A stretch of 64,000 nucleotides of DNA from Marinirhabdus sp050859505 (GTDB taxonomy: Bacteria; Bacteroidota; Bacteroidia; Flavobacteriales; Flavobacteriaceae). Below, in pieces: positions 8,606 to 16,584 of this stretch (position 1 is its first letter; each line of letters starts with the position of its first letter). Under the pieces are notes generated by a model. That model did no database searches. It saw only the letters and a program-made list of their open reading frames with translations, and was not told the origin of the DNA. Where the stretch lies: NCBI RefSeq assembly GCF_050859505.1, contig NZ_CP193934.1, forward strand, positions 992,001 through 1,056,000, in the 5' to 3' direction. The translations under genes and the position numbers were made by a program.

Positions 8606-9007
8606 TTACTGAAACATTCCTTTATAAGCGTCCCAATTGCGATATACTAAATATGTGTTCACTAACGCCACTGCTAGAGCGGGACCAATATTAGGTGGGT
8701 TTACCATGATATGAAACATCACAATGTTTATAGAGATGGGAACCAACATAACCAAGGCCAATGGCACCCATTTTTTTATAACCAATAAAAGACCTACTAT
8801 AACTTCGGTAGTGCCAACCATGTTCATGATATATCCTTTACCAGCGTCGGGATTCTCACCAGAGTAGCGGAGGGCGTTAAAAAGGTGTTCTGCCTCGGGA
8901 TATCCGGTAAAGTCGAAATCTGGCATAAACCAGAAAAATTTATTGAGGCCAAATGTTAAGAGCATTAAGCCTAATCCTGTTCGTAAAATAATGTGGAAAA
9001 TTTTCAT
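8606..9007 (-). CDS. DoxX-like membrane protein (paralogue)
   Basis: A 133-residue protein with four predicted membrane spans. The first span RTGLGLMLLTFGLNKFFWF matches the neighbour at 8129-8506 in pattern, and both share a KKWVP[FL]ALV-type turn before span three. The substrate is unknown. The duplication must be old, because the two differ at most positions outside these cores. It lies 51 bp downstream of asd on the same strand and may be co-transcribed with it. Confidence 0.75.
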   Translation of the reverse strand: MKIFHIILRTGLGLMLLTFGLNKFFWFMPDFDFTGYPEAEHLFNALRYSGENPDAGKGYIMNMVGTTEVIVGLLLVIKKWVPLALVMLVPISINIVMFHIMVNPPNIGPALAVALVNTYLVYRNWDAYKGMFQ

Positions 9008-9058
9008 CTAAGTTCTTTTTGGTTGCTATCAAAAGTTAGACGAAAATTTTCTAAGTGC

Positions 9059-10048
9059 TTACACAAGCTTCTTTTTAACCAAATACTCGGCAATCTGGAT
9101 CGCATTGGTTGCGGCACCTTTTCTAAGGTTATCGCTTACAATCCACATATTTAAAGTGTTGGGCTGGGTTTCGTCTCTTCTAATTCTGCCTACAAATACA
9201 TCGTCTTTTCCATGGGCGTAGATGGGCATAGGATACGTATTAGTGTCGGGGTTGTCCTGTACTACAATTCCGGGAGTTTCGTGTAGCATTTTACGAACGT
9301 CTGCAAGCTCAAAATCATTTAAAAATTCTACGTTTACAGATTCGCTATGGCCTCCTGCCGTTGGAATACGCACCGCTGTAGCCGAAATTGAAAATGTTCT
9401 ATCGTCCAATATTTTTTGTGGCTCACGGGCCAGCTTCATTTCTTCTTTAGTATAGCCGTTAGCTTCAAAAACATCACAATGGGGTAAGGCATTTTTATAA
9501 ATGGGATATGGATATGCCATTTCACCTTTTTTGCCAAGGGCTTCATTTTCTAATTGCTGAACCGCTTTCACCCCAGTGCCAGAAACTGATTGATAGGTAG
9601 AAATCACCACGCGCTTCATTTTGTATTTTTTGTGCAACGGGGCCAATGCCATCACAAGTTGAATTGTAGAACAATTGGGATTGGCAATAATTTTATCTTC
9701 GGAAGTTAATAGGTGCGCGTTTATTTCCGGAACTACTAATTTCTTAGACGGATCCATACGCCAAGCAGAAGAATTGTCTATAACGGTAGTGCCAACTTCA
9801 GCAAATTTGGGAGCCCACGCAATTGAAGTATCTCCACCAGCCGAAAAAATAGCAATCTCGGGTCGTGCCATAATTGCGTCTTCCATAGAAATGATGGGAA
9901 CTAATTTTCCATTATACGAAACCTCACGACCAATAGATTTTTCTGAAGCTACTAGAATAAGTTCGGTAAGAGGGAAGTTGCGTTCTTCCAATAATGTAAG
10001 CATAACGGTGCCTACCATACCAGTGGCACCAACAACGGCTATTTTCAT
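9059..10048 (-). CDS. asd: Aspartate-semialdehyde dehydrogenase
   Basis: A 329-residue enzyme that reduces aspartyl phosphate to the semialdehyde with NADPH, the branch point to lysine/diaminopimelate, threonine and methionine. NADP motif GATGMVG is at 7-13, the catalytic cysteine is C126 in NPNCSTIQ, and the acid/base histidine is H234 in GGHSESVNV. The length is typical of the short bacterial type. A promoter with TTTG, 21 bp, TATCTTTA lies directly upstream (10068-10100). The DoxX gene follows after 51 bp. Confidence 0.97.
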   Translation of the reverse strand: MKIAVVGATGMVGTVMLTLLEERNFPLTELILVASEKSIGREVSYNGKLVPIISMEDAIMARPEIAIFSAGGDTSIAWAPKFAEVGTTVIDNSSAWRMDPSKKLVVPEINAHLLTSEDKIIANPNCSTIQLVMALAPLHKKYKMKRVVISTYQSVSGTGVKAVQQLENEALGKKGEMAYPYPIYKNALPHCDVFEANGYTKEEMKLAREPQKILDDRTFSISATAVRIPTAGGHSESVNVEFLNDFELADVRKMLHETPGIVVQDNPDTNTYPMPIYAHGKDDVFVGRIRRDETQPNTLNMWIVSDNLRKGAATNAIQIAEYLVKKKLV

Positions 10049-10067
10049 ACAAGATAATTTTTTACTT

Positions 10068-10100
10068 TAAAGATAGACTGTTGTGCTATCTTACTACAAA
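10068..10100 (-). promoter_or_regulatory. Bacteroidetes-type promoter of asd
   Basis: On the minus strand TTTG (10100-10097) is followed 21 nt later by TATCTTTA (10075-10068), against the family consensus TTTG-N19-21-TAnnTTTG. Only the last base of the -7 box deviates. The asd ATG is 20 bp downstream of the box. Confidence 0.6.
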
Positions 10101-10108
10101 ATTACAAC

Positions 10109-10148
10109 GAAAAAAAAGACCACCCTACTTTCGATAGGGTGGTTTTGT
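10109..10148 (-). terminator. Intrinsic terminator downstream of mscL
   Basis: A 9-bp stem ACCACCCTA/TAGGGTGGT (10119-10127, 10135-10143) with a 7-nt loop. On the minus strand it is followed by C and a run of Ts, so it stops transcription coming from mscL before the asd promoter. Confidence 0.75.
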
Positions 10149-10209
10149 TAGAATTAAGTAGTGTAGCGGTGCTTCGGTACAATTTTACGTTCGCCAAAGG
10201 CGAACATAA

Positions 10210-10260
10210 AATCACTCAGCAACCTTAGTTTCATCAAGACGATGAACTTGCTGAGTGATT
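10210..10260 (-). terminator. Long branched hairpin directly after mscL
   Basis: Arms AATCACTCAGCAA (10210-10222) and TTGCTGAGTGATT (10248-10260) pair perfectly over 13 bp. A smaller TTCATC/GATGAA stem sits inside. It begins 5 bp after the mscL stop, and the minus strand continues with TTTTA. A third short stem, TTCGCC/GGCGAA, lies at about 10190-10204. This is probably the first of two terminators behind mscL. Confidence 0.6.
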
Positions 10261-10265
10261 AAAGG

Positions 10266-10682
10266 CTATTTTTTACGAAGCTCGTCACGAATTTCCATAA
10301 GGATATCTTTTTCAGACGGTCCTGGGTCTGGTGCAGGTGCTGCAGCTTCTTCTTTTTTACGAACTTTTCCGTATGCTTTTACAATCATAAACAATACAAA
10401 ACCAATAATGATCAGGTTGATTATGGCGTTTACCCAATTTCCCCAAGCGATAACGGCACCTCCGCCATCTCTTGCTTCTTCAAGTGTAGCATATTCTTTA
10501 CCATCCATAGCAACGAAGAGATCAGAAAAATTAGTTCCTCCCGCAAAATGACCAATAATAGGCATCATAATGTCGGACACAAATCCGCTAACTACGAGGC
10601 CTACGGCTCCTGCGAGGATTACAGCAACGGCTAAGTCTATGACATTGCCTGTCATAATAAAAGCTTTAAATTCTTTAAGCAT
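10266..10682 (-). CDS. mscL: Large-conductance mechanosensitive channel
   Basis: A 138-residue inner-membrane channel that opens under membrane tension to release solutes on hypo-osmotic shock. N-terminal amphipathic helix LKEFKAFIMTGNVIDLAVAV leads into the pore-lining TM1 with its AGAVGLVVSGFVSDIMMPI glycine/alanine packing. TM2 is INLIIIGFVLFMIVKAY, followed by a proline/alanine linker and the C-terminal helical bundle (KDILMEIRDELRKK). All expected parts are present, including the RNVIDLAVG-like segment (here GNVIDLAVA). It is monocistronic between two hairpins and alr. Confidence 0.95.
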   Translation of the reverse strand: MLKEFKAFIMTGNVIDLAVAVILAGAVGLVVSGFVSDIMMPIIGHFAGGTNFSDLFVAMDGKEYATLEEARDGGGAVIAWGNWVNAIINLIIIGFVLFMIVKAYGKVRKKEEAAAPAPDPGPSEKDILMEIRDELRKK

Positions 10683-10762
10683 ATTTTGTTGGTTTAGGTT
10701 AATAAGTGACTAAGGTAGAGAAAAAGTAATAAGTATTAAAATCAATACAGAAATGACTCATA

Positions 10763-11872
10763 TCACTTTCGACAAACAACACGTTTTACTCGTTGAGAGA
10801 TAGCTGTTAATAACTCGTATGGGATAGAATTTACAGCTTCAGCAAGTTGTTGTGCCGTAGGATTTTCTCCAAAAACAACCACCTTATCGCCTTCTTTGCA
10901 GTCTATTCCTGTAATATTTACCATGAGCATATCCATGCAAACGTTGCCAACAATGGGGGCTTTTTTACCTGCAATAGTTACCCAGCCAATTCCGTTGCCG
11001 TAAGCACGGGAAATCCCGTCTGCGTGACCAATAGGAATAGTAGCAGTTTTTTCGTGCTCTTTGGATTTATATGCACGGTTGTACCCAACAGTTTCACCAG
11101 GTTGAATAGAATGAATTTGCGAGATTACAGATTTTAAGGTAGCAACAGGTTTCAAATTTTTATTTTCTTTTTCTGAATTTCCGAAGCCATACAAACCAAT
11201 CCCTACGCGTACCATATCAAAATGTGCCTGTGGATAATTAATCACCCCAGAAGTATTGCTTTGGTGCATAAAAACAGCATATGGCAAGCCAGCTTTTATT
11301 AGTTCAGCGATTCTTTTGAAAGTACTTATTTGCTGAAGGGTAAACTCCTCTTCATTTGGGTCTTCACTAGCTACTAAATGTGAAAATACGGAGCGTACTT
11401 TAATAGCCTGTGTTTCCTTTAGGGTTGCTAAAATAGGTTCGGCATCAGTTTTTAAGAAACCTAAGCGGTTTAATCCTGTATTAAACTTTAAATGAATAGG
11501 GTAGTCCTTTTGTTTTTTTTCTTCAGCAATTGCTATAAAATGTTTTAGTATTCTATGGCTATAAATAGAAGGTTCCAAACAGCGATCTATTAATTCCTCA
11601 AAATTAATGGGTTGTGGGTGTAACACTAAAATAGGAGTCCTTATACCCGCATTGCGCAGTAAAACGCCTTCCTTTACATAGGCAACAGCAAAATAGTCGA
11701 TTCCTAAATTTTCTAATTCTTTTGCAACGGCAACACTTTCGCTACCATATCCAAAAGCTTTTACCACCGCCAAGGTCTTCGTTTCTTTTTGAAGTTTTGA
11801 AGTAAGATAATTGTAATTGTGTGTTAGCGCATTTAAGTCTATTTCCAACACGGTTTCGTGAAATTGAGCCAT
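10763..11872 (-). CDS. alr: Alanine racemase
   Basis: A 369-residue PLP enzyme making D-alanine for peptidoglycan. The PLP lysine is K38 in VVKAFGYG, and the second catalytic base is Y264 in TVGYNRAY. The N-terminal TIM-barrel strands and the C-terminal beta domain (IPIGHADGISRAYGNG) are complete. In Flavobacteria the usual YG after the lysine is kept. It starts 2 bp after the tdk stop on the same strand, so tdk and alr form an operon. Confidence 0.95.
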   Translation of the reverse strand: MAQFHETVLEIDLNALTHNYNYLTSKLQKETKTLAVVKAFGYGSESVAVAKELENLGIDYFAVAYVKEGVLLRNAGIRTPILVLHPQPINFEELIDRCLEPSIYSHRILKHFIAIAEEKKQKDYPIHLKFNTGLNRLGFLKTDAEPILATLKETQAIKVRSVFSHLVASEDPNEEEFTLQQISTFKRIAELIKAGLPYAVFMHQSNTSGVINYPQAHFDMVRVGIGLYGFGNSEKENKNLKPVATLKSVISQIHSIQPGETVGYNRAYKSKEHEKTATIPIGHADGISRAYGNGIGWVTIAGKKAPIVGNVCMDMLMVNITGIDCKEGDKVVVFGENPTAQQLAEAVNSIPYELLTAISQRVKRVVCRK

Positions 11873-11874
11873 TG

Positions 11875-12531
11875 CTAAGCTTGCTTTTTGGCCTCTTCGG
11901 CAGATTTTGAAGTAATTTGTTCTGGGTCCTGTACTTCCATTTTTCTTACTTTTTCCCGGAGTACTGCTTTATAGTAAGCTGCCCGGCTTAAAGGTTCGTA
12001 TTCTTCAGTTTCACCAAGGAGTACGAGGTTATCGTTGTTTGATTTTCGAAAGCTATAATGCGCCAGATTCCCCGTTCGCGGGCAAATGGCATGTACTTTG
12101 GTAACATATTCGGCAGTAGCCATCAATGCGGGCATAGGGCCAAAGGGGTTTCCTTTGTAGTCCATATCCAGTCCAGCTACAATTACCCGAACACCACGAT
12201 TGGCAAGGTCATTACATACTTTTACAATTTCATCATCAAAAAACTGAGCTTCGTCTATCCCCACCACATCGCAATTATCTGCCAAAATTGGGATGTTGGC
12301 CGCTGCGGGAACTGGTGTAGAACGTATTTGGTTGCTGTCATGAGAAACTACGTGGTCATCTTCATACCTGGTATCTACATTTGGTTTAAAAATTTCCACT
12401 TTTTGGCGCGCAAATTGAGCGCGCTTTAATCGGCGAATCAACTCTTCGGTCTTACCAGAAAACATAGAGCCGCAGATCACTTCGATCCAGCCAAATTGCT
12501 CTTTTTGATTTACGGTATTTTCGAGAAACAT
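11875..12531 (-). CDS. tdk: Thymidine kinase (type II)
   Basis: A 218-residue deoxynucleoside kinase that salvages thymidine to dTMP. P-loop GSMFSGKT is at 21-28, the catalytic acid is E94 in GIDEAQFF, and a lasso-like C-terminal region follows. Of the four cysteines that usually bind zinc in this family I see only one (in HAICPRTG); the partner positions read T, A and similar. The structural zinc therefore seems lost or replaced. The first gene of a tdk-alr pair, it starts 113 bp from the divergent gene at 12645. Confidence 0.93.
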   Translation of the reverse strand: MFLENTVNQKEQFGWIEVICGSMFSGKTEELIRRLKRAQFARQKVEIFKPNVDTRYEDDHVVSHDSNQIRSTPVPAAANIPILADNCDVVGIDEAQFFDDEIVKVCNDLANRGVRVIVAGLDMDYKGNPFGPMPALMATAEYVTKVHAICPRTGNLAHYSFRKSNNDNLVLLGETEEYEPLSRAAYYKAVLREKVRKMEVQDPEQITSKSAEEAKKQA

Positions 12532-12644
12532 AAGTGTTGTTTAGAATAAAACGGAAATTCTTGACGTTTACATATAGGATGCGTAAATTTAACAAAACAA
12601 AGTTGACCCCGTCCCTTCAGAACTAAAAAAAGTTATACAGAAAG

Positions 12645-13454
12645 ATGAAAAATAAATTGCAACAAGACCTACGTGATTTGGCGAATGAAATACTTCAGCA
12701 GAAAAAAATGAACAGTGCCGAAATGAAACAAAAAGTGACAAACATTTATGAGCGTTTGACAGTTTTGGAATATTTAGAGCAGCAATTAGATGAGGTAATC
12801 CCTTCTACAATAATGAAGGAAGATGATGCTTTTGATAGCAAAAGTTATAAAGAACAAAATTGGTTTACCGAGCCAGAGCCTATCCCACAGCCACAACACA
12901 AAGAAGACTTGGTAGAACCTTTGATGGAAAAAATTAAGGATCTAGTAGCGCAAATGCCACCAGAATCGCAAGAGTTGGACGAATTTTTAGAGGAAGTACT
13001 TCCAGAGAAAAAATATATAAAAAATGACCTCGAAGAGTTTGCCAAAACCTACCAGCAAACCCCTACGTTTGAGCGTAAAGCGACACCTTCACCACCCTCC
13101 GAAATTAAAACAACACTAGAAGAACGCGAACCTGTTAAAGGGATTCCGGCACCCGAAAATAATAAACGTCTTATAGATGATTTAGGGGTTAGTGAAAAGC
13201 CAAAATCTCTTAACGATCAAGCAGGTAGCGGGGTTAATATTGGTCTTAACGATCGCATTGCCTACATAAAACACCTCTTTGGAGGCAATGCTGAAGATTA
13301 CACCCGTGTCTTATCCCAGATCAATACCATGCAGTCTTTTGAACAAGCAGAGACGTTCATAAAAACGAAAGTAAAGCCAGATTATAATTTTTGGTTGCAG
13401 AAAGATATGTTTGCAGAGCGATTTATGGCATCGGTTGAAAGACAATTTAATTAA
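12645..13454 (+). CDS. Conserved hypothetical protein, Flavobacteria type
   Basis: A 269-residue cytoplasmic protein of unknown function. The first 60 residues are a predicted coiled coil (KMKQKVTNIYERLTVLEYL-like heptads). A proline- and glutamate-rich, probably disordered middle (85-190) follows, and then a compact C-terminal domain beginning NDRIAYIKHLFGGNAEDYTR and ending FMASVERQFN. The C-terminal domain is the most conserved-looking part and may mediate binding. It is divergent from tdk and sits 9 bp upstream of a DoxX-like gene, so the two are probably co-transcribed. Confidence 0.7.
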   Translation: MKNKLQQDLRDLANEILQQKKMNSAEMKQKVTNIYERLTVLEYLEQQLDEVIPSTIMKEDDAFDSKSYKEQNWFTEPEPIPQPQHKEDLVEPLMEKIKDLVAQMPPESQELDEFLEEVLPEKKYIKNDLEEFAKTYQQTPTFERKATPSPPSEIKTTLEEREPVKGIPAPENNKRLIDDLGVSEKPKSLNDQAGSGVNIGLNDRIAYIKHLFGGNAEDYTRVLSQINTMQSFEQAETFIKTKVKPDYNFWLQKDMFAERFMASVERQFN

Positions 13455-13463
13455 CCTTTCGAA

Positions 13464-13817
13464 TTGAAAGTCTCTAAAACAATTTACTGGATTGCCACCG
13501 CACTACTTTGTGGCATTATGCTGTACTCTGCTGCTATGTATTTTTTGAATACCGAAATGGTAAAGGATTTCTTTACATCATTCGGCTACCCAGAATACAT
13601 TGTCATTCCCTTGGCAGTTGCCAAAGTGTTGGGCGTTGGTATGATTTTATGGCGAAAAAATAACTGGCTCACCGAATGGGCCTACGCAGGATTTGCCATA
13701 GATATTGTGCTAGCGTTTTTTGCACATTATATGGCCGGCCAAAGCCTTACGTTAACGTTAATAGCGATGATTGTTTTGCTCACATCCTATTTCTTTGGAA
13801 AAGAGGTACGGTACTAG
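13464..13817 (+). CDS. DoxX-like membrane protein, TTG start
   Basis: A 117-residue protein with four hydrophobic helices (TIYWIATALLCGIMLYSA, YIVIPLAVAKVLGVGMIL, WAYAGFAIDIVLAFFAHYMA, LTLIAMIVLLTSYFFG). It is the third DoxX-type gene in the window but is not close to the pair at 8.1-9.0 kb. The only start that keeps the first helix whole is TTG at 13464, which gives MKVSKTIYW. It follows the preceding gene by 9 bp. The function is unknown beyond membrane location. Confidence 0.7.
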   Translation: MKVSKTIYWIATALLCGIMLYSAAMYFLNTEMVKDFFTSFGYPEYIVIPLAVAKVLGVGMILWRKNNWLTEWAYAGFAIDIVLAFFAHYMAGQSLTLTLIAMIVLLTSYFFGKEVRY

Positions 13818-13902
13818 GAGGAAATCAAAACTGAAGCTGAAAATTGAATAAATAAAATTGTTTAACTTCGTCGTTTATCGCTCGTAATTCAAACCTTAAC
13901 CC

Positions 13903-14574
13903 GTGTCCAAACTCTACCTTGTTCCAACGCCTATCGGAAATTTAAAAGACATTACCTTTCGTGCTATTGAAGTACTACAGGAAGCAGATCTTATTTTGGC
14001 CGAAGACACCCGAACCAGCGGAAAATTGCTGAAGCATTTCAACATTACAACCCAAATGCATTCGCACCATATGCACAACGAGCACAAAACTACCGAAGGC
14101 ATAGTAAAACGAATTCAGGCAGGAGAAACTATAGCATTAATAAGTGATGCTGGAACACCCGCTATTAGTGATCCTGGATTTTTACTCACGAGAGCCTGTG
14201 TAGAAGCAGGGATAGAGGTAGATTGTCTTCCAGGAGCCACCGCTTTTGTCCCAGCCCTTGTAAATAGTGGCTTACCAAACGATAAGTTTGTATTTGAGGG
14301 ATTTTTACCTGTAAAAAAAGGGCGTCAGACCCGCTTACAACTCCTAGCTGAAGAAACCAGAACCATCATTTTTTACGAATCGCCTCATAAACTAGTAAAG
14401 TCTTTAACCCAATTTGTGGATTATTTTGGAGCGGATAGGCAAATTTCAGTTTCAAGAGAAATCACGAAGCTTCACGAGGAAACCATAAGAGGAACTGTTG
14501 CCGAAGTATTGGCACATTATGAAGCGAAACCTCCCAAAGGAGAAATAGTCGTTATTGTGGGAGGAAAAAAGTAA
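13903..14574 (+). CDS. rsmI: 16S rRNA (cytidine-1402-2'-O)-methyltransferase
   Basis: A 223-residue tetrapyrrole-methylase-fold enzyme that 2'-O-methylates C1402 in the ribosomal P site using SAM. It starts with a GTG codon at 13903. Family motifs are visible: LVPTPIGNLKDIT (6-18), AEDTRTS, the SAM loop LISDAGTPAISDPG, and LPGATAF. The length is a little shorter than the Escherichia coli protein (about 286) because the C-terminal extra domain is missing, as is common in Bacteroidetes. Its stop overlaps the start of the next gene (TAATG). Confidence 0.95.
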   Translation: MSKLYLVPTPIGNLKDITFRAIEVLQEADLILAEDTRTSGKLLKHFNITTQMHSHHMHNEHKTTEGIVKRIQAGETIALISDAGTPAISDPGFLLTRACVEAGIEVDCLPGATAFVPALVNSGLPNDKFVFEGFLPVKKGRQTRLQLLAEETRTIIFYESPHKLVKSLTQFVDYFGADRQISVSREITKLHEETIRGTVAEVLAHYEAKPPKGEIVVIVGGKK

Positions 14575-15146
14575 TGCAAAAACTACTTTCAGAAATACGA
14601 GACTGCTCCGTTTGTGCGAAACACCTACCATTGGGCCCAAAACCTATTGTAGAAGCATCGCTAAATTCAAAAATTATTTTAATTAGTCAGGCTCCTGGAA
14701 GAAAAGTTCATGAAAGCGGGATAGCTTGGAACGACCAAAGCGGAAAAAAACTGCGGGAATGGCTAGGTGTTGATGAAGATATTTTTTACAACACTAGTAA
14801 TTTTGCAATTCTCCCATTGGGTTTTTGTTATCCAGGAAAAGCAAAAACAGGAGATCTCCCACCAAGAAAAGAGTGTGCACCTTTATGGCATGATGTTGTT
14901 TTAAAAAAACTGAAAAACGTCCAGCTTACTCTATTAATTGGGAGCTATGCCACCATATTTTATTTACCGAAAGATGGCAGAAACCTTACCCAGCGCGTAG
15001 AAAATTTTGAAGATTTCTTACCCAGATATTGGCCTTTGCCACATCCGTCGCCCGTAAATAGATTCTGGAGAGCAAAAAACCCTTGGTTTGAAGAAAGTAT
15101 CGTGCCGTTATTACAGAAGAAAATAGCAGAGATTTTGGATCCTTAA
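14574..15146 (+). CDS. Uracil-DNA-glycosylase-like protein
   Basis: A 190-residue member of the uracil-DNA glycosylase superfamily. The first motif reads ISQAPGRKVHESG (38-49), in place of the GEAPG of family 4. The closing motif is HPSPVNRFW near the C-terminus, and LLIGSYA lies between. An N-terminal pair C11/C14 is present but not the four-cysteine iron-sulfur set, so it may be a distinct branch with an unproved activity on damaged bases. It overlaps the rsmI stop by one base, which means co-transcription. Confidence 0.8.
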   Translation: MQKLLSEIRDCSVCAKHLPLGPKPIVEASLNSKIILISQAPGRKVHESGIAWNDQSGKKLREWLGVDEDIFYNTSNFAILPLGFCYPGKAKTGDLPPRKECAPLWHDVVLKKLKNVQLTLLIGSYATIFYLPKDGRNLTQRVENFEDFLPRYWPLPHPSPVNRFWRAKNPWFEESIVPLLQKKIAEILDP

Positions 15147-15210
15147 ACTACTGTTTTCTAAATAACAGAGAGTTCAACAATGAAAAATCCCCAATCGTTA
15201 TTTTCAATTA

Positions 15211-15255
15211 TTTTTACTTCACCATTCGTTATTCTACAGTTCGATATTCGATATT
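15211..15255. repeat. Dispersed intergenic repeat, copy 1
   Basis: The reverse complement of this stretch matches 62009-62055 at about 38 of 46 positions, sharing ATATCGAATAT and CGAATG blocks. A neighbouring block TAACGATTGnnGATTTTT (15183-15202, reverse strand) is also present beside the other copy. Both copies are intergenic. The 285-bp gap that holds this copy has no gene. Confidence 0.6.
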
Positions 15256-15304
15256 TGTTTTTTTAAGTTCAAAAATCTAATATCGCCAATCGTCAATCTA
15301 AAAT

Positions 15305-15349
15305 CTATTGATCTCCACTTTCTACAGCACCTTCTTTAGTAATCTGGAC
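15305..15349 (-). pseudogene. Possible remnant of an AhpD-like gene's 3' end
   Basis: On the minus strand this reads KEGAVESGDQ and then a stop. The intact gene beside it contains EDGAVESGNQ near its own C-terminus, and the DNA matches over a short TCCACTTTCTACAGC block. It could be the trace of a partial tandem duplication. The stretch is short and could also be chance. Confidence 0.3.
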
Positions 15350-15354
15350 GGAAA

Positions 15355-15398
15355 GTTTCAAAAAAGTGCGACAGAAAAAGTTCGCACTTTTTTGAAAC
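15355..15398. terminator. Perfect 17-bp hairpin terminator
   Basis: Arms at 15355-15371 and 15382-15398 are perfectly complementary (core AAAAAAGTGCGA) with a 10-nt loop. The A/T runs at the base give U-tracts in both directions. It separates the UDG-like gene from the convergent AhpD-like gene. Confidence 0.75.
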
Positions 15399-15431
15399 AA
15401 CCACCATAGCGCATGGAAACTTCAATTTATA

Positions 15432-16022
15432 TTAAACGTGTTTCCCTTTCTCCCAACCGTGCTTCCCAAGATATTGATTTCCACTTTCTACAGCTCCATC
15501 CTCAATTGAAGTTCCCATACTGTCATTCCAACGATTTAAATAACCAAAGAGTGAAATCACTCCTAACATTTCTACAATTTCACCTTCATTCCAGTGTTCG
15601 TAAAGACGTTTTTTAATTTCTTCATCTACAGCATTGGGTACCTGGCTGGCTGCCAGAGAAAAATCTAATGCGGCACGTTCGGCTTCATTAAAGGAAGGGT
15701 GTGTGCGGTATTCCCATATATTGTCTAGTTGTTCTTGTTCTGCTCCATAGCGTTCTGCAGCTCGAATAGCATGGGCTTGGCAATACCGGCAACCTGTAGC
15801 ATTACTACTCACCCAGGCAATCATTCTTTTAAGGGCAGAAGTTACATTGCCTTCGTTAGCCATCACAGCTTTATTGAGATTAATAAAAGCACGGCTTATG
15901 GCAGGTCTGCGCTGCATGGTAAGCACGCTGTTAGGGCAAAAGCCTAGGGTCTCATTAAAAAATTCGGCAAGTTCTTGAGTATTTTCATCATGGTCTGCAG
16001 AAAGAGGAGTTACTAATGGCAT
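15432..16022 (-). CDS. Carboxymuconolactone decarboxylase/AhpD-like peroxidase-related protein
   Basis: A 196-residue all-helical protein of the AhpD-like fold. The redox pair is C78-x-x-C81 followed by H84 (GCRYCQAH), the arrangement that gives alkylhydroperoxidase activity in AhpD. The region WEYRTHPSFNEAERAALDFSL is the usual second-half helix. It belongs to the group annotated as uncharacterised peroxidase-related enzymes; the electron donor is unknown. It is divergent from the lipoprotein gene at 16101, with 78 bp between. Confidence 0.85.
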   Translation of the reverse strand: MPLVTPLSADHDENTQELAEFFNETLGFCPNSVLTMQRRPAISRAFINLNKAVMANEGNVTSALKRMIAWVSSNATGCRYCQAHAIRAAERYGAEQEQLDNIWEYRTHPSFNEAERAALDFSLAASQVPNAVDEEIKKRLYEHWNEGEIVEMLGVISLFGYLNRWNDSMGTSIEDGAVESGNQYLGKHGWEKGKHV

Positions 16023-16068
16023 AAATATAATTTTAAAGTTTTATTGTATTTTAAAGTTTTCAGAAATG

Positions 16069-16076
16069 TATTTTTG
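16069..16076 (+). promoter_or_regulatory. -7 promoter box of the lipoprotein gene
   Basis: TATTTTTG fits TAnnTTTG and lies 24 bp before the ATG at 16101. No clear TTTG -33 element is at the expected distance. Confidence 0.45.
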
Positions 16077-16100
16077 CTTAAAATGTGAAGATACTTAATT

Positions 16101-16580
16101 ATGAAAAAATTTATTGCGTTATTCTTGTTAATTAGCCTGTTTGCCTGCTCAAAAGATGATGACTCAGAAACAATCCAAGAACCAGTAGACACGTCCATTG
16201 TTTTGAGACTTGAAGATGAAAATGGACTCACCTTCAGCGATTTGGATACCGATTTTTTTGACAATGGTGTAGATGTCCAGATATATGATCAAAACGATTG
16301 GGATGATTTTATATTGAATTCTCAAACGCAGGAAGAACAGGATTACAATCTTTCCATTGCAAGCCAGATAGGAAAAGTGGATGCTTCGGGGACTTCGGTA
16401 ATTGTATTGGATATTCCGGGGCTTTTTTCAGACAGCACTACGGAAACGATTTATATAAATGTAGTAACATCTATAAGTGGGGACGTTACTAATAATTTTA
16501 TTGCCGTGACTTTAAATGAAGGAGACATTAAAGAAGTAACCCTGGCTGCTGCGTTGGATTTTACCATTTTTGAGAACTAA
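16101..16580 (+). CDS. Hypothetical lipoprotein
   Basis: A 159-residue protein with a lipoprotein signal: MKKFIALFLLISLFAC, cysteine at residue 16, followed by SKDDD. The aspartates after the cysteine resemble the lipoprotein export signal that sends Bacteroidetes lipoproteins to the cell surface. The mature part is acidic and beta-rich, with no recognised domain. It converges on the secreted repeat protein at 16585, with only 4 bp between stops. Confidence 0.65.
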   Translation: MKKFIALFLLISLFACSKDDDSETIQEPVDTSIVLRLEDENGLTFSDLDTDFFDNGVDVQIYDQNDWDDFILNSQTQEEQDYNLSIASQIGKVDASGTSVIVLDIPGLFSDSTTETIYINVVTSISGDVTNNFIAVTLNEGDIKEVTLAAALDFTIFEN

Positions 16581-16584
16581 GCAC

